A stretch of 64,000 nucleotides of DNA from SZUA-378 sp036652815 (GCA_036652815.1 JAVVVE010000008.1:19456-83455); one strand, 5' to 3'. Positions 43,833 through 53,842 are shown, counted from the first letter of the stretch. Numbers and translations: made by a program. Notes: a model not told the origin generated them from the letters alone.

Positions 43833-44117
43833 ATGATGTATATTCACTATTGTGCCAATTGTTCCCGTATCCACATGATGAACGGACATAAAATCTATTG
43901 TCCAAAATGCAAAAACGTCTTAACCGAGCTTCGTGTCACTTATATGGATTATGTAACGATGAGTGATGCAGATCGTATCAACATCTTAGAGCAATGTGCC
44001 GATCCGCAGCAATTAAAAGAGATTCGAACCAAATACCGTATGTACAAATACAGCAAATGGTATAAAGAACTGAATGCAGAAGAGCAGCTTGCCTTACAGA
44101 AAAAACTACAAGGTTAA
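43833..44117 (+). CDS. Small zinc-ribbon protein
   Basis: 94 residues. Two Cys pairs, YCANCSR and YCPKCKN, 16 residues apart form a zinc ribbon at the N-terminus. A conserved-looking helical part follows (ILEQCADPQQLKEIRTKYRMYKYSKWYKEL). AAGGAG lies about 10 bases before the ATG. No family function is known to me. Convergent with the SMR-like pair. Confidence 0.65.
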   Translation: MMYIHYCANCSRIHMMNGHKIYCPKCKNVLTELRVTYMDYVTMSDADRINILEQCADPQQLKEIRTKYRMYKYSKWYKELNAEEQLALQKKLQG

Positions 44118-44144
44118 GCGGGACAAAAACATCGATGGCACTGT

Positions 44145-44489
44145 TTATTGAAAATAGATTGCTATCCCCAACAGGATAAGCGTGGTTCCCAATACTTTGC
44201 GTTTGGTTATCCTCTCCCCAAAGAAATGTGCACTTAAGATCATAACCAACACATAGCCGAAGGATTCTACGATGGGCACTCCCTTGTACGGAAGTCCTGA
44301 GAAGGCGAAAATCGTTAAGAGCATGGAAAGAAATAAAAGACCATAGCCTCCTATTACATAAGGATTGACATATTCCGTAATCACAGAAGCATGTTCTGCA
44401 GATGCACTCTTTTTCAGTAAAATCTGTGATATGGAAGCCGCTATCACAGAAGCAGCCAATGCAAAATAATAATAATATAGATTCATCAT
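44145..44489 (-). CDS. SMR/EamA-like four-helix membrane protein, subunit 2 of a pair
   Basis: 114 residues, four hydrophobic helices (LAASVIAASISQILL, YVIGGYGLLFLSMLL, YVLVMILSAHFF, LGTTLILLGIAIYF). The fold and the pairing with the next gene resemble ArnE/ArnF, which flip a lipid-phosphate sugar across the membrane. It is encoded 14 bases after its partner. Its place beside lipid-phosphate sugar synthases makes a flippase more likely than drug efflux (inference). Confidence 0.78.
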   Translation of the reverse strand: MMNLYYYYFALAASVIAASISQILLKKSASAEHASVITEYVNPYVIGGYGLLFLSMLLTIFAFSGLPYKGVPIVESFGYVLVMILSAHFFGERITKRKVLGTTLILLGIAIYFQ

Positions 44490-44503
44490 TAACCCTGCCT
44501 TTC

Positions 44504-44881
44504 CTATCTCTGTTCGTCTACGTGTCGTAAGGTCGGTTCCTTACTATTTAATATAATCGTACCCGCAATCACAAGAGACAGTCCTATGATATTGGTAATC
44601 GTGATTTTCTCATGGAAAATCACGACTGCCCATACTAAAGTCCACAGTAATCCCATAGCCTTATTGGCATACGCAATCGATAAGTCGAATTTCTTAATCA
44701 GCTGCTGCCACAGGATCGCATAAACTCCCAGCACTGCAATCTCCAATCCATAGAAAAAGAAAAATCCCGCTGATAAGAGGGTTTGTCCCGATGCCATCTT
44801 CGCCACCACGCTCGATATACTAAATATAAGTACAACTCCCTGTAATAGGATGATATCTTTCATCGTAATTTTATTTTTCAT
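44504..44881 (-). CDS. SMR/EamA-like four-helix membrane protein, subunit 1 of a pair
   Basis: 125 residues with four helices, including LLQGVVLIFSISSVVAKMAS and ITNIIGLSLVIAGTIIL. Partner of the next gene. The ATG at 44881 is the true start: the -10 box of its promoter covers 44907-44912, so the longer frame from 44911 cannot be translated from that transcript, and AGGAG lies 10 bases before 44881. Confidence 0.78.
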   Translation of the reverse strand: MKNKITMKDIILLQGVVLIFSISSVVAKMASGQTLLSAGFFFFYGLEIAVLGVYAILWQQLIKKFDLSIAYANKAMGLLWTLVWAVVIFHEKITITNIIGLSLVIAGTIILNSKEPTLRHVDEQR

Positions 44882-44906
44882 ATTCACCATGCTCCTTTTC
44901 TTAAAT

Positions 44907-44935
44907 ATCATACCTACAAATCACTTTTTTGACAA
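44907..44935 (-). promoter_or_regulatory. Sigma-A promoter for the SMR-like pair
   Basis: TTGTCA (44935-44930), 17 bases, TATGAT (44912-44907) on the minus strand. Confidence 0.7.
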
Positions 44936-44951
44936 GTTATTATTATAACAG

Positions 44952-44980
44952 TAGACACCTCTTACGGAAACGTGTAAAAT
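44952..44980 (+). promoter_or_regulatory. Promoter for the membrane SGNH-fold protein
   Basis: TAGACA (44952-44957), 17 bases, TAAAAT (44975-44980), divergent from the SMR-pair promoter with 16 bases between the -35 boxes. Confidence 0.5.
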
Positions 44981-45065
44981 AAATGTGATTGGGATATCCT
45001 AAGAGTAAGAAGGATTCTATCGAAATCAAACGTTGTAATCACACAACAGAATGGAGTAACAAATT

Positions 45066-46043
45066 ATGAAACTTGGAAAAGATGTCATGACACATATTGC
45101 GATTATAGCAGTCATCCTTATTATACTGATTGTATCTGTCGTAAAATTAATCAAATGGAATCAGGGAAGCCCCGATGCCGGTACCACCATAACCGATGAG
45201 ACCTTTGATACAGAACCGGAAGATTATATTACCGCAGTCGATAATGCCGCTTTGGAAGGTCGCCCGGATGACGGTATTACCAGTATCGTTTTCTTGGGAG
45301 ATGATGTATTATCCAACTATCAGGGCGCAGATGGGATCCCACAACAGGTAGCATACCTAATGGCAAGTAACCCGGAGACTGCCAAGACGCAGGTCTACAA
45401 CATCGGTTTCCCCGGCATGTATCAATCTACCGCTTCGGTATACTGGGATGAGGCACACAGTGAAGATGCATTTTCACTCTATTGGTTAACCAAATCCATT
45501 ACCCTACAGGACTATACTTTACTGCACAACACGGTCGATACCGTATCTGCAGGTAATCCCCAATTTGCTCAGACCTTACAGACTCTGGAAGGGATCGATT
45601 TTGACAAAGTAGATGTCATTACCTTGATGTATGGCGTCAATGATTATTTAAATGGCAGACTGGTAACCGATATCGCAGATGACAGTAACATCGCTTCCTA
45701 TTCCGGAGCACTGAATGCTTCCATTAAACTATTAAAAGAAGCTTTCCCTCATATCCGTATCATAGTGATGTCTCCCACCTATTGTGAGGTAACGCAGGAC
45801 GGTAAAACCACAGGCTGTGACGTTACCGATACCGGTCATGGCACTCTGGCCGATTATATGGTAGCTGCAAAGACGATTGCTGTAGATACCAACGTAACCT
45901 ACCTGGATAACTTTTATGGTGTGGACATCAATGCCAATACCGCAGAACAATACCTCGAGGATACCGTACACCCTAACGCAGAGGGGCGTAAATTAATCGC
46001 ACAAAGACTAGCCAAGCTGCTTACCAAGGAACGGCAGAATTAG
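45066..46043 (+). CDS. Membrane-anchored SGNH-fold protein with altered nucleophile
   Basis: 325 residues with one N-terminal membrane helix (IAIIAVILIILIVSVV) and an extracellular SGNH fold. Block I reads FLGDDVL, so Asp80 stands where the nucleophile Ser of GDS is expected. Block III MYGVNDY (Asn) and block V DTVHPNAEG (Asp and His) are intact. It may be an inactive or re-purposed hydrolase acting on wall glycans. GGAG lies upstream of the ATG. It overlaps the convergent DUF6020-like gene by 36 bases. Confidence 0.82.
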   Translation: MKLGKDVMTHIAIIAVILIILIVSVVKLIKWNQGSPDAGTTITDETFDTEPEDYITAVDNAALEGRPDDGITSIVFLGDDVLSNYQGADGIPQQVAYLMASNPETAKTQVYNIGFPGMYQSTASVYWDEAHSEDAFSLYWLTKSITLQDYTLLHNTVDTVSAGNPQFAQTLQTLEGIDFDKVDVITLMYGVNDYLNGRLVTDIADDSNIASYSGALNASIKLLKEAFPHIRIIVMSPTYCEVTQDGKTTGCDVTDTGHGTLADYMVAAKTIAVDTNVTYLDNFYGVDINANTAEQYLEDTVHPNAEGRKLIAQRLAKLLTKERQN

Positions 46044-47738
46044 GTAAAGTGGCAAGCAATACACATAGGCATATGCATATCTAAATTCTTTGGCAACCGG
46101 TGTGGCTATTACTAACGTTAGGAAAATAGCCACACAGGGTATATAGAGTAACAACATCTTTTTATCTCCCCTCGTATACATCATCCCCATCGCAATCAAG
46201 ATGATCCAAAACACACTTCCCATGCTCCACAGGATACCATATCCCGGTACTATATCTTTTAATTTCAATGCAATCTCATTTAACTTGATGACTAATTTTC
46301 CTGATATAATCGGCATATTGGTGACTCCAAATTCATTGACGATTACACCTTCATCTGCTGCCACGAGTCCCTCCTGTGTTGGAAACCAATATCCTATAGA
46401 CTGATCTCTTAATGCAAGTAAATATTCCTTCGGATAACGCAGTCCGATCCCAATATATGTTTCAAAGAATGCACCCTTATGCTCCTGCAGATACTGTGGA
46501 TCCCCTGCTCGAACCAATCGCTTAAATCCATCCGATACGTAAGGATTATATAAACTCTTTATCTTAGAGGTGTCTAGGATACGATTCAAAAAAGCATCTT
46601 CCTCCTCGGTCAGCGGCAGTTCCTCTACGATTACTTTCGATATCTGTTGAATCGGTATCGATAAGGATTCGACCAGATCCGGCTGAATCACCCCACAGGC
46701 ATCCATCACAGGGCCTTTTATCAATACCACTGCCAAAATCACACCTGCCTGTACCGGTATCACGGTCTTCCACTGCTTGTGCAACACAATGATCAGAAAA
46801 GGCGTCATTATCAAAAATGCGTACCACCCATTCGTTCTAAATAAACACATCATCATACCTGACAAACCATATAGGATCCATTCGAATCTATGTCTGCCCT
46901 CTTGCAGTAATCGAAGCAATGTCACTACACAGAGCAATACACTCCCTGCAAACATCGTATCCTTCCATATCGTAATCGCATAAATAGCATTATAAGGAAT
47001 CAGGGCATAGAACCCAATGACTGCTGCCAGCACCCACTTGTTCACCCGATATTGAACCAGCGTAGCTACGAGATAGGTAACGCAGCCGGCCATAAAGCAC
47101 ATCTGTGCTATCGTATAGAAGGAGAGCGCAACCGATATCTGATCCGTAAAGATACTTCCGATTAAATAAAATAACTTAATCACTTGTGTATGTACCCATG
47201 GATGATGATTACTGTCTGCATAGACACCGATCACCTGTGCAAATTGATTCATACTGTCAATGGTCATGATCCCCGGATAATTCTTGCATAGGTATGGGAG
47301 CCACGCCAGTATACACACGATAAAGGTCGACAGCAGTAATAACCTCTTCTTGTTACCATGCAATGCATCTCCTGCCGTCCTGTCCTTTGCTGTCCATTGA
47401 GCAGTTACCGAAAACAATAGCATAAGCACTCGATAGAACAAAAAATATAAGCCAATCGTTGTGACCAATAGGATGAAAACCCGAAATATGATATGATCTA
47501 GACCTGCATAGAGATGCTCTGCATCTCCGCACACATAAAAGAACGTAAAGAGTGCACTCAGTATTCGAATCGCACATCGAGCCTGCGTATTGTCATGATG
47601 CAACTCAATCTGTTGAAACAAATACAACAATAATCCAAACAAACATACTGTTATAATATTGGTGGTGGTTAAATTACAAACTCGAAGCAATGCCCAGGTA
47701 GAGCAAAAAGCCTGTATGACAATCTTTCCTGATTTCAC
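46008..47738 (-). CDS. Multi-pass membrane protein, GT-C-like (DUF6020 type)
   Basis: 576 residues with about 12 hydrophobic helices and one extracytoplasmic loop bearing YPGIMTIDSMNQF and NHHPWVHTQ. This D-S and HP-(WV)-HT pattern resembles the DUF6020 family and is consistent with a GT-C glycosyltransferase using a lipid-phosphate sugar. The start is GTG with GAGGGA upstream. The divergent gene encodes a GT2 that could make its donor. Confidence 0.72.
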   Translation of the reverse strand: MKSGKIVIQAFCSTWALLRVCNLTTTNIITVCLFGLLLYLFQQIELHHDNTQARCAIRILSALFTFFYVCGDAEHLYAGLDHIIFRVFILLVTTIGLYFLFYRVLMLLFSVTAQWTAKDRTAGDALHGNKKRLLLLSTFIVCILAWLPYLCKNYPGIMTIDSMNQFAQVIGVYADSNHHPWVHTQVIKLFYLIGSIFTDQISVALSFYTIAQMCFMAGCVTYLVATLVQYRVNKWVLAAVIGFYALIPYNAIYAITIWKDTMFAGSVLLCVVTLLRLLQEGRHRFEWILYGLSGMMMCLFRTNGWYAFLIMTPFLIIVLHKQWKTVIPVQAGVILAVVLIKGPVMDACGVIQPDLVESLSIPIQQISKVIVEELPLTEEEDAFLNRILDTSKIKSLYNPYVSDGFKRLVRAGDPQYLQEHKGAFFETYIGIGLRYPKEYLLALRDQSIGYWFPTQEGLVAADEGVIVNEFGVTNMPIISGKLVIKLNEIALKLKDIVPGYGILWSMGSVFWIILIAMGMMYTRGDKKMLLLYIPCVAIFLTLVIATPVAKEFRYAYAYVYCLPLYLILPFLGKQLG

Positions 47739-47825
47739 TTGTTTTTATCCCTCTTTTTTTATTTTTATTTATTTTTATTTATTCTGATTTATCTTTTTTA
47801 TCTTTTATAATTCTACGATATTTCC

Positions 47826-47854
47826 TTGCTTCTGTCTACTTAAGATGCTATTAT
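47826..47854 (+). promoter_or_regulatory. Promoter for the DPM1-like GT2
   Basis: TTGCTT (47826-47831), 17 bases, TATTAT (47849-47854) preceded by TGC, an extended -10. Confidence 0.65.
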
Positions 47855-47914
47855 AGAACTGCGTATGGCAGTATTTTGGCCAACTGATACCGCATAGAAA
47901 AGGACATGACTCAT

Positions 47915-48862
47915 ATGGATAAAATAGCTGTTTTAATCCCTTGTTATAACGAGGAGAAAACCATTGCAAAGGTAATCGCTGATGCCAGGCAGGCTTTACC
48001 GGATGCCACGATTTACGTATATGATAATAACTCAACCGATCAGACTGCAGCATTATCTGCATCTGCAGGTGCCATCGTTCGCCATGAATATATGCAGGGA
48101 AAAGGAAATGTCATCCGCAGAATGTTTCGCGAAATAGATGCCAGATGCTACATCATGGTAGATGGGGATGATACGTATCCCATGGAGTATGCCTCACAGA
48201 TGGTTGCACAGATCTTAGAACGCCACGCTGATATGGTAGTGGGCGACAGATTGTCATCTACCTATTTTACCGAGAATAAAAGACCATTTCATAATGTGGG
48301 CAACAGCCTCGTGCGCATGAGTATCAATCACCTGTTCCACAGTAAGATTCAGGATATCATGACAGGTTTCAGAGCGTTTAGTTTTTCTTTTGTTAAGACC
48401 TTTCCTGTCCTATCCAAAGGATTTGAGATTGAGACTGAGATGACGATCCATGCTGTCTCACACAATATGCAGATAGAGAATGTAATCGTAGAATACCGTG
48501 ACCGCCCGGAAGGCAGTGTCTCCAAGTTAAACACCTATTCAGATGGGTTACGTGTCCTAAATGTCATCGGAAAATTATTCAGAGTCTATAAACCACTGCG
48601 TTTCTTTAGCATTTTGGCACTCTGCCTATCTCTTGTTTCGGTCATCTTCTTTCTGCCTGTCCTATTCGAATATTTACAAACCGGCTTAGTCCTCAAATTC
48701 CCGACCCTGTTTGTCTGTGGATTTGTAGCCTTGGCTGCATTGCAATCCCTGTTCTCCGGTCTTATCCTTGAGAATATCGCCCAGGAGAACCGTAAAGATT
48801 TTGAGATGAGCCTGCATCAACTGCATGCAGCTTATGGATGCGATAGCAGTCTAACAGACTAA
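47915..48862 (+). CDS. GT2 polyprenyl-phosphate sugar synthase (DPM1-like)
   Basis: 315 residues. The catalytic domain has VLIPCYNEEKTIAKV, VYDNNSTDQT and MVDGDDTYP with the metal-binding Asp residues, then GDRL, GNSLVRM and DIMTGFRAFS, the pattern of dolichol/undecaprenyl-phosphate hexose synthases. Two C-terminal membrane helices (about 235-300) anchor it. It would make a lipid-linked donor for a GT-C enzyme such as its divergent neighbour. I prefer the ATG at 47915, with AAGGA 10 bases upstream. Confidence 0.86.
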   Translation: MDKIAVLIPCYNEEKTIAKVIADARQALPDATIYVYDNNSTDQTAALSASAGAIVRHEYMQGKGNVIRRMFREIDARCYIMVDGDDTYPMEYASQMVAQILERHADMVVGDRLSSTYFTENKRPFHNVGNSLVRMSINHLFHSKIQDIMTGFRAFSFSFVKTFPVLSKGFEIETEMTIHAVSHNMQIENVIVEYRDRPEGSVSKLNTYSDGLRVLNVIGKLFRVYKPLRFFSILALCLSLVSVIFFLPVLFEYLQTGLVLKFPTLFVCGFVALAALQSLFSGLILENIAQENRKDFEMSLHQLHAAYGCDSSLTD

Positions 48863-49747
48863 TTCTTCCATCTGCATGACCGCCCGGTACTCTATCTGCC
48901 TGCCTTCTGCTAAATGGTCTTTGACGAATCCTTCTTTCACATATTCTTTTGTTATTTCCTCCGGCAAAGATGTCCCCGGATGGAATAGTATCTCTATGGA
49001 TTTGCCTCTCTTATGACAAAAAGCTGTCATATCCGGATACAATATGCGCATCCTATCGATGTCCATATGTCCACTCATCATAAGCCCCCATAGCAGTGTT
49101 GGCTTTATCTGACGTTTACACAATTCCCTGTTCACACGAACTGCATAGATTTGGAGAATCAGATTTTTAATCAGATTTAAGACAGAGTAGGTCGGATATA
49201 ATCCGGCATGACGCAAAAACGGTGTCAACGGTTCTCTTGCGACTCGAATGAAGGATACCTCATACTGTTGTTCTTCGATGACTTCCAGTAACGCCTGAAA
49301 TACAATGGGTATCATATGCGTATGCTGATGACTGTCGATTCTTAGGATATCCGGCATCAGCAATAAACGCTGTGCCTCTCTCACGCATTCAATCTGATAT
49401 TGTATCTCTATCTTTAATTGCTCTTTCAGATTCTTGGATGTCTTACCAAGATAAGAAGTTTTCAGTAAGCTTCCCCAAGATACCTTAAAATATCCGTTGT
49501 TGTCTACTAACTCCGGCACTCTTTCCTGAGGGCTACAGCAGTGCCCTTCCATAAAATTTAAATGAACGGATAAGAGCGGTCTGACCGGCTGTGCGATTAA
49601 CATCTTTAAGCACTGCTGATAGCATGTCATATTCGGAATCACACTGATGCTCGTCAATTTTCCTGCCTGTAATAACGTCAATATATCGGCAGAGGCATGT
49701 ACCGATACCGCATAATCATCTGCATGAATATCTATCATTGGATTCAT
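48851..49747 (-). CDS. YdjC/ChbG-type carbohydrate deacetylase
   Basis: 298 residues of the polysaccharide deacetylase-like YdjC fold. Metal ligands are visible as HADDYAVS near the N-terminus and RIDSHQHTHMIP in the middle; HLNFMEG lies between. It would remove N-acetyl groups from an amino sugar or a lipid-linked sugar. Its ATG overlaps the stop of the GtrB-like gene by 4 bases, so the two products probably act together, for example deacetylation of an undecaprenyl-phosphate amino sugar. Confidence 0.84.
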   Translation of the reverse strand: MNPMIDIHADDYAVSVHASADILTLLQAGKLTSISVIPNMTCYQQCLKMLIAQPVRPLLSVHLNFMEGHCCSPQERVPELVDNNGYFKVSWGSLLKTSYLGKTSKNLKEQLKIEIQYQIECVREAQRLLLMPDILRIDSHQHTHMIPIVFQALLEVIEEQQYEVSFIRVAREPLTPFLRHAGLYPTYSVLNLIKNLILQIYAVRVNRELCKRQIKPTLLWGLMMSGHMDIDRMRILYPDMTAFCHKRGKSIEILFHPGTSLPEEITKEYVKEGFVKDHLAEGRQIEYRAVMQMEELVC

Positions 49748-50664
49748 TCGCTCCTTCTCCTGATAATATATTGTGGACGGTTCTTACTCTGTTCATATAT
49801 CTTAGCGATATAGATTCCTACGATGCCAAGGCTTAACATAATACCACCTGTTAATAATAATAGTAAAAATACCAGCGTTGGATATCCCATTGCGGAAGCC
49901 CCCCTCGCATAACTAATCACAGCATCTATGCCAAACCCTGCCCCCATCAGAAAAATCACCCCGCCTACCAACGTAATGAAATAGAGCGGTGCAAAAGAAA
50001 AAGCGATCAGATTCTTAATCGCATATCTCAATAAGGCAAAATAGGACCATTTTGTTTTACCAGCCACTCTCTTGCCGACCTCATAATGGACTGTTGTGCT
50101 CTTAAAGCCAACCCAGTAAGAGAGTGCCCGAAAGAAAGTATCCCTCTCTTGTAATTGACCCAATACCTCTACCACCTTACGATCCAATAATTTATAGTCG
50201 GAAGTATTCTTCATATCAATCCCCATCATCTTACCAAGCAGAGCATAAAAACCATCCGCAAACCAACGATGAACTCTGGATTCTTCTCCGCGATTTATCT
50301 TAATGCCTTCGACTACCTCATAGCCTTCCTGCCATTTGTGATACATCTCTATGATAGCTCCCGGCGGATGCTGCAGATCTGCGTCCATCACCACCACACA
50401 ATCTCCTGTGGCAGTACGCAGTCCTGCAAAAATAGCCGCCTCCTTTCCAAAATTCCTGGAAAAAGAGAGATATTTTACACGATTATCCCGTGCATGTAAT
50501 GCGGTCAGACATTGCTCTGTACCATCCTTTGAACCATCATCAATAAAGATAAGTTCCATCGTCACTTCCGGTAACTGCTGTTGTAATGTTTGTATTGCTG
50601 TATAAAAATGTCCAATGGATTCCTCCTCATTGTAACATGGAATCACAATCGATATCGTAGACAT
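49744..50664 (-). CDS. gtrB: GtrB-like undecaprenyl-phosphate sugar transferase
   Basis: 306 residues. The GT2 domain has SIVIPCYNEEESI, FIDDGSKDGT, VVMDADLQHPP and TSDYKLLDRKV; two C-terminal helices (FAPLYFITLVGGVIFLMGA and a following one) match GtrB/ArnC. It makes undecaprenyl-phosphate hexose for a GT-C such as the GtrII-like protein encoded two genes upstream. AGGAGG lies 7 bases before the ATG. Its start overlaps the preceding gene by 38 bases. Confidence 0.9.
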   Translation of the reverse strand: MSTISIVIPCYNEEESIGHFYTAIQTLQQQLPEVTMELIFIDDGSKDGTEQCLTALHARDNRVKYLSFSRNFGKEAAIFAGLRTATGDCVVVMDADLQHPPGAIIEMYHKWQEGYEVVEGIKINRGEESRVHRWFADGFYALLGKMMGIDMKNTSDYKLLDRKVVEVLGQLQERDTFFRALSYWVGFKSTTVHYEVGKRVAGKTKWSYFALLRYAIKNLIAFSFAPLYFITLVGGVIFLMGAGFGIDAVISYARGASAMGYPTLVFLLLLLTGGIMLSLGIVGIYIAKIYEQSKNRPQYIIRRRSE

Positions 50665-52291
50665 AATTTTTCCTCCTATTCTCTATCATACCCAAAAACA
50701 CAAATAAAAATGGCACAGCCATCACATGCTGAAAACTAGCGGTTGTATTCACCGCATAGAGCATCACACTCATGAATAGTCCGATCAGGACAGGTTCTTT
50801 CTTATGGTAACGCAGTGCTGTTATCATCCCGGTCAGCAAGGTGCCCAGATAAGTAAGTAAGCCCAATAGCCCTTCCGTAATCAGCGTATTCAACCATTCA
50901 TTATGTGCATTTGCCACAATGGCATCTCCCCACCAACCCTGTAAAAATCCCTGCAGTCCCTCTCCGTAATGTGCATACATATAAGGGGCGTAGCAATCAG
51001 CTCCTACTCCAAACAGCTTTTGCAGCCAAGGCATCTCACACCATGCCCTCCACGTGAGGGGCCAAAGCAAGCCTCTCCCGCTCCCCCAGTCTGCATTAAG
51101 TTGTAGATACGTGTTCTGTGTCAGCCCCGGCAAGAACTCCGGATTCTGTCTATGTAGGAGCATGGCTGCCACTAGGATCACGACACACGTAATAGCGGAG
51201 ATCAAGATCCCTTTTCTGAGTTTTCCATAATTTGCAATGCAAAATCCACCTTGATACACCAAAAATTCATAACCCAAAGAAAGGAAACTTACGACGATCG
51301 TATAGCCAATCCACAGGTTACTCGTAACAATCCCGACGATCGCTAAATCTTGCCCAAAATAGGCTCTGTCTTGTAATATCGCATACGCTAGGCGAAGCAA
51401 CAGACTCGTCACCCCCAATAGAACCAATGCCTGTAAGAAACGCCGCATCTTATCCGTAGATGCAAAGGAGAAGAAAAAATAGCAACATAGCATAACTGCC
51501 ATGGCCACCAAGCCGCTCTCACTGCCCTGCGTCAGCATCGTTCCAAAAGCCACACATATATAGAAGCTCAAAAGAATCCTGAGTTTACCTGATTTGACCG
51601 ACCAGTAATAATAGAACCCAATCGGAAATAGGATACAGACATACCCACAATACCAATTAATATTACCAATCGTAGCGAGCAGATGTGTCTTATTCCAATA
51701 TTCCAGTCCACCATACATCCCCAATGGGTCATACGCATAGCGATTCAATAACCCCAATAAGAATATCAATCCCGAAACAGCAACGGCATACCAAAGGAAC
51801 TGTTCTTTCCATCTCCAGCCTCTGGAGATACACAGATAGATGCCAATCAACAATAACTGCGTCACAACACCCATATGCCAATCCGGATATCCATATAGTG
51901 CGATCTCACGATATGGGCTCATCCCATAAGATAGGAGCACTACCAATCCATACAGGATCATACAGCAGTCACAAGCGGATAACCGCTCCTGTATCCTTGG
52001 TTTCCAATCCTTGCTTTGAAGCCGCTTTGCAATGATATTTATCTTAGGCAATAGTAACAAAAACAAAAGAAAAGGAATGCATACAATGGAAATAAAATAA
52101 AAAAATTGATACTTCATGTCCCCTATTCTATAGAATCCATCATAACAGAAAAGTGGCAATCCCCCCAGGATCAAAAGAAGGTATAAAGTCACCCCTATCT
52201 GTGTCACCTGATATAATCTTGTCCCCTGATTATCTTGATTGTTATTGACTTTTCTGTTTTCTTGTCTCATATATTGTCTAATGATCTTCAT
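50627..52291 (-). CDS. Wzy/WaaL-type O-antigen polymerase or ligase
   Basis: 554 residues with about 11-12 membrane helices. The Wzy_C signature is the extracellular segment VANAHNEWLNTLITEGLLGLL, preceded by the long loop with LNADWGSGRGLLW. It joins or polymerises lipid-linked glycan on the outer face of the membrane. I start at the ATG at 52291, which overlaps the GtrII gene by 14 bases; no clear ribosome site is seen, so translation is probably coupled. Confidence 0.85.
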   Translation of the reverse strand: MKIIRQYMRQENRKVNNNQDNQGTRLYQVTQIGVTLYLLLILGGLPLFCYDGFYRIGDMKYQFFYFISIVCIPFLLFLLLLPKINIIAKRLQSKDWKPRIQERLSACDCCMILYGLVVLLSYGMSPYREIALYGYPDWHMGVVTQLLLIGIYLCISRGWRWKEQFLWYAVAVSGLIFLLGLLNRYAYDPLGMYGGLEYWNKTHLLATIGNINWYCGYVCILFPIGFYYYWSVKSGKLRILLSFYICVAFGTMLTQGSESGLVAMAVMLCCYFFFSFASTDKMRRFLQALVLLGVTSLLLRLAYAILQDRAYFGQDLAIVGIVTSNLWIGYTIVVSFLSLGYEFLVYQGGFCIANYGKLRKGILISAITCVVILVAAMLLHRQNPEFLPGLTQNTYLQLNADWGSGRGLLWPLTWRAWCEMPWLQKLFGVGADCYAPYMYAHYGEGLQGFLQGWWGDAIVANAHNEWLNTLITEGLLGLLTYLGTLLTGMITALRYHKKEPVLIGLFMSVMLYAVNTTASFQHVMAVPFLFVFLGMIENRRKNYVYDIDCDSMLQ

Positions 52292-53840
52292 GTAATCTAA
52301 CGACCCATATATTATCAATCCGGCGAAGAGAGCCTTCCTCCGGATAATATGGCATCTCCTTATATTCACGACTTTCTTTTACCGCTTTGATTCGTTCTTG
52401 TTCTATATCCGGTATCTCTATTCCTAAATAAATGCGTAAAAAGCTAGAGCGAACACCTTCCGTCATCAACCCGTTTTCCATGGCAATCCCTGACATATCT
52501 TCAAATTTATAGTCATCCATCCAGTAACCAACCACCGGTGGTAAATCCGGGTAGAAATTACCCAATAACGCCAGTTCATCTCCATATTGGTATCCCGGTT
52601 CCTCTTCTACCTTCATCATGATGCGATTGTAGTAAGCATATGCCCTGTCAAACGCTATCTCTGTCCTAAAATAAGCCTCATTGGTTACTCGATACTCATT
52701 ATATGCCATCAATAAAGTCGCAACCATGGCACTCACGCCCAAGACATAGTTAACTCTTTGTTTGATTTTATCCGGTGATACTCCGATCAAACATTTTTCT
52801 ATTAAGACAACCACCATGATATAGATAAAGCAATACTGAAACAACATCAGCATCGTTGCGTCCTGTGTTTCCGGTGCAAGAATATAAATAGATGCAAGTG
52901 CAAGCGGAATCATCATACTTAATAAAAACAACAAAATACCCTTTTTAATTTCCTTAAAGAGATTTGTTTCTTTCGCAATCCAGAAAATCATAACGCCTAT
53001 CAATATACATAATATTATATTGAGAATCTGCATCATCGGCGATGTAAAACTATAGGGCTCTATCACAAAGTATTCTAAAATACGTTTATAGGAACGCATA
53101 ATAAGTCTAGGCAGGCGCTGCAAATCCACTTGTCCCATCGTATTGATGCTGCGATAATTTGCAAGAGTCGGCACTGCCAGTTTGGACACTATCATATAGC
53201 CCAGTAAGCTAACAAACAAAGTAATCGCTGTTTTTATTCCATTCAAAAAAACTTTTTTAAAGGTCATTCCATTCAATAAATCTAATAATAAACAGAAAAC
53301 TAAAATCCCTGCTACGAAACAGATATAGGATTGATACATTCCACAACTCAATACAAATAAGACTACTGCAGGTATAAATCCAAATCGATACTTTCTATAA
53401 AGATAAGTTCCTATACAACACATCATAATCGCAAATGCATACAAATGAACGGTAAACATAAAAGACATCATACATGCGATACTTGGAAAGGTCATAAGCA
53501 TCAATGGTAATAGCACTGCTGATGTCATAGTTTGCAACTCCAACGTAAGTAATAGGAAACACGCTGCAATTGATAAAAATAAAATGGTCAGCACTCCATT
53601 CACTTCCGGAATACTCCATTTACCAAACAAATGATAAATGGGTTCTAAAAACCATCTGCCAAACTCCGCTCCTGTACCATATCGATTCATATTCGTTAAA
53701 TCATCCCAATTGGGTAACTTATGGGTTAACATATAAAAATGTGTTAATAATCCAAATATCATCCCCGAGGAAAAGCATAGCAGTACCTTCTTTGGAATCC
53801 TCTTATATAGTTCTGCAATTACATCAGTCTGTGTATTCAT
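52278..53840 (-). CDS. GtrII-like membrane glycosyltransferase
   Basis: 520 residues with about ten helices and a C-terminal extracytoplasmic tail of 100 residues. The N-terminal loop PNWDDLTNMNRYGTGAEFGRWF has the acidic pair and Arg typical of GtrII-type transferases, which add glucose to an exported polysaccharide from an undecaprenyl-phosphate donor. A GtrB-like donor synthase is encoded two genes downstream. Confidence 0.82.
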   Translation of the reverse strand: MNTQTDVIAELYKRIPKKVLLCFSSGMIFGLLTHFYMLTHKLPNWDDLTNMNRYGTGAEFGRWFLEPIYHLFGKWSIPEVNGVLTILFLSIAACFLLLTLELQTMTSAVLLPLMLMTFPSIACMMSFMFTVHLYAFAIMMCCIGTYLYRKYRFGFIPAVVLFVLSCGMYQSYICFVAGILVFCLLLDLLNGMTFKKVFLNGIKTAITLFVSLLGYMIVSKLAVPTLANYRSINTMGQVDLQRLPRLIMRSYKRILEYFVIEPYSFTSPMMQILNIILCILIGVMIFWIAKETNLFKEIKKGILLFLLSMMIPLALASIYILAPETQDATMLMLFQYCFIYIMVVVLIEKCLIGVSPDKIKQRVNYVLGVSAMVATLLMAYNEYRVTNEAYFRTEIAFDRAYAYYNRIMMKVEEEPGYQYGDELALLGNFYPDLPPVVGYWMDDYKFEDMSGIAMENGLMTEGVRSSFLRIYLGIEIPDIEQERIKAVKESREYKEMPYYPEEGSLRRIDNIWVVRLHEDH

Positions 53841-53842
53841 CC

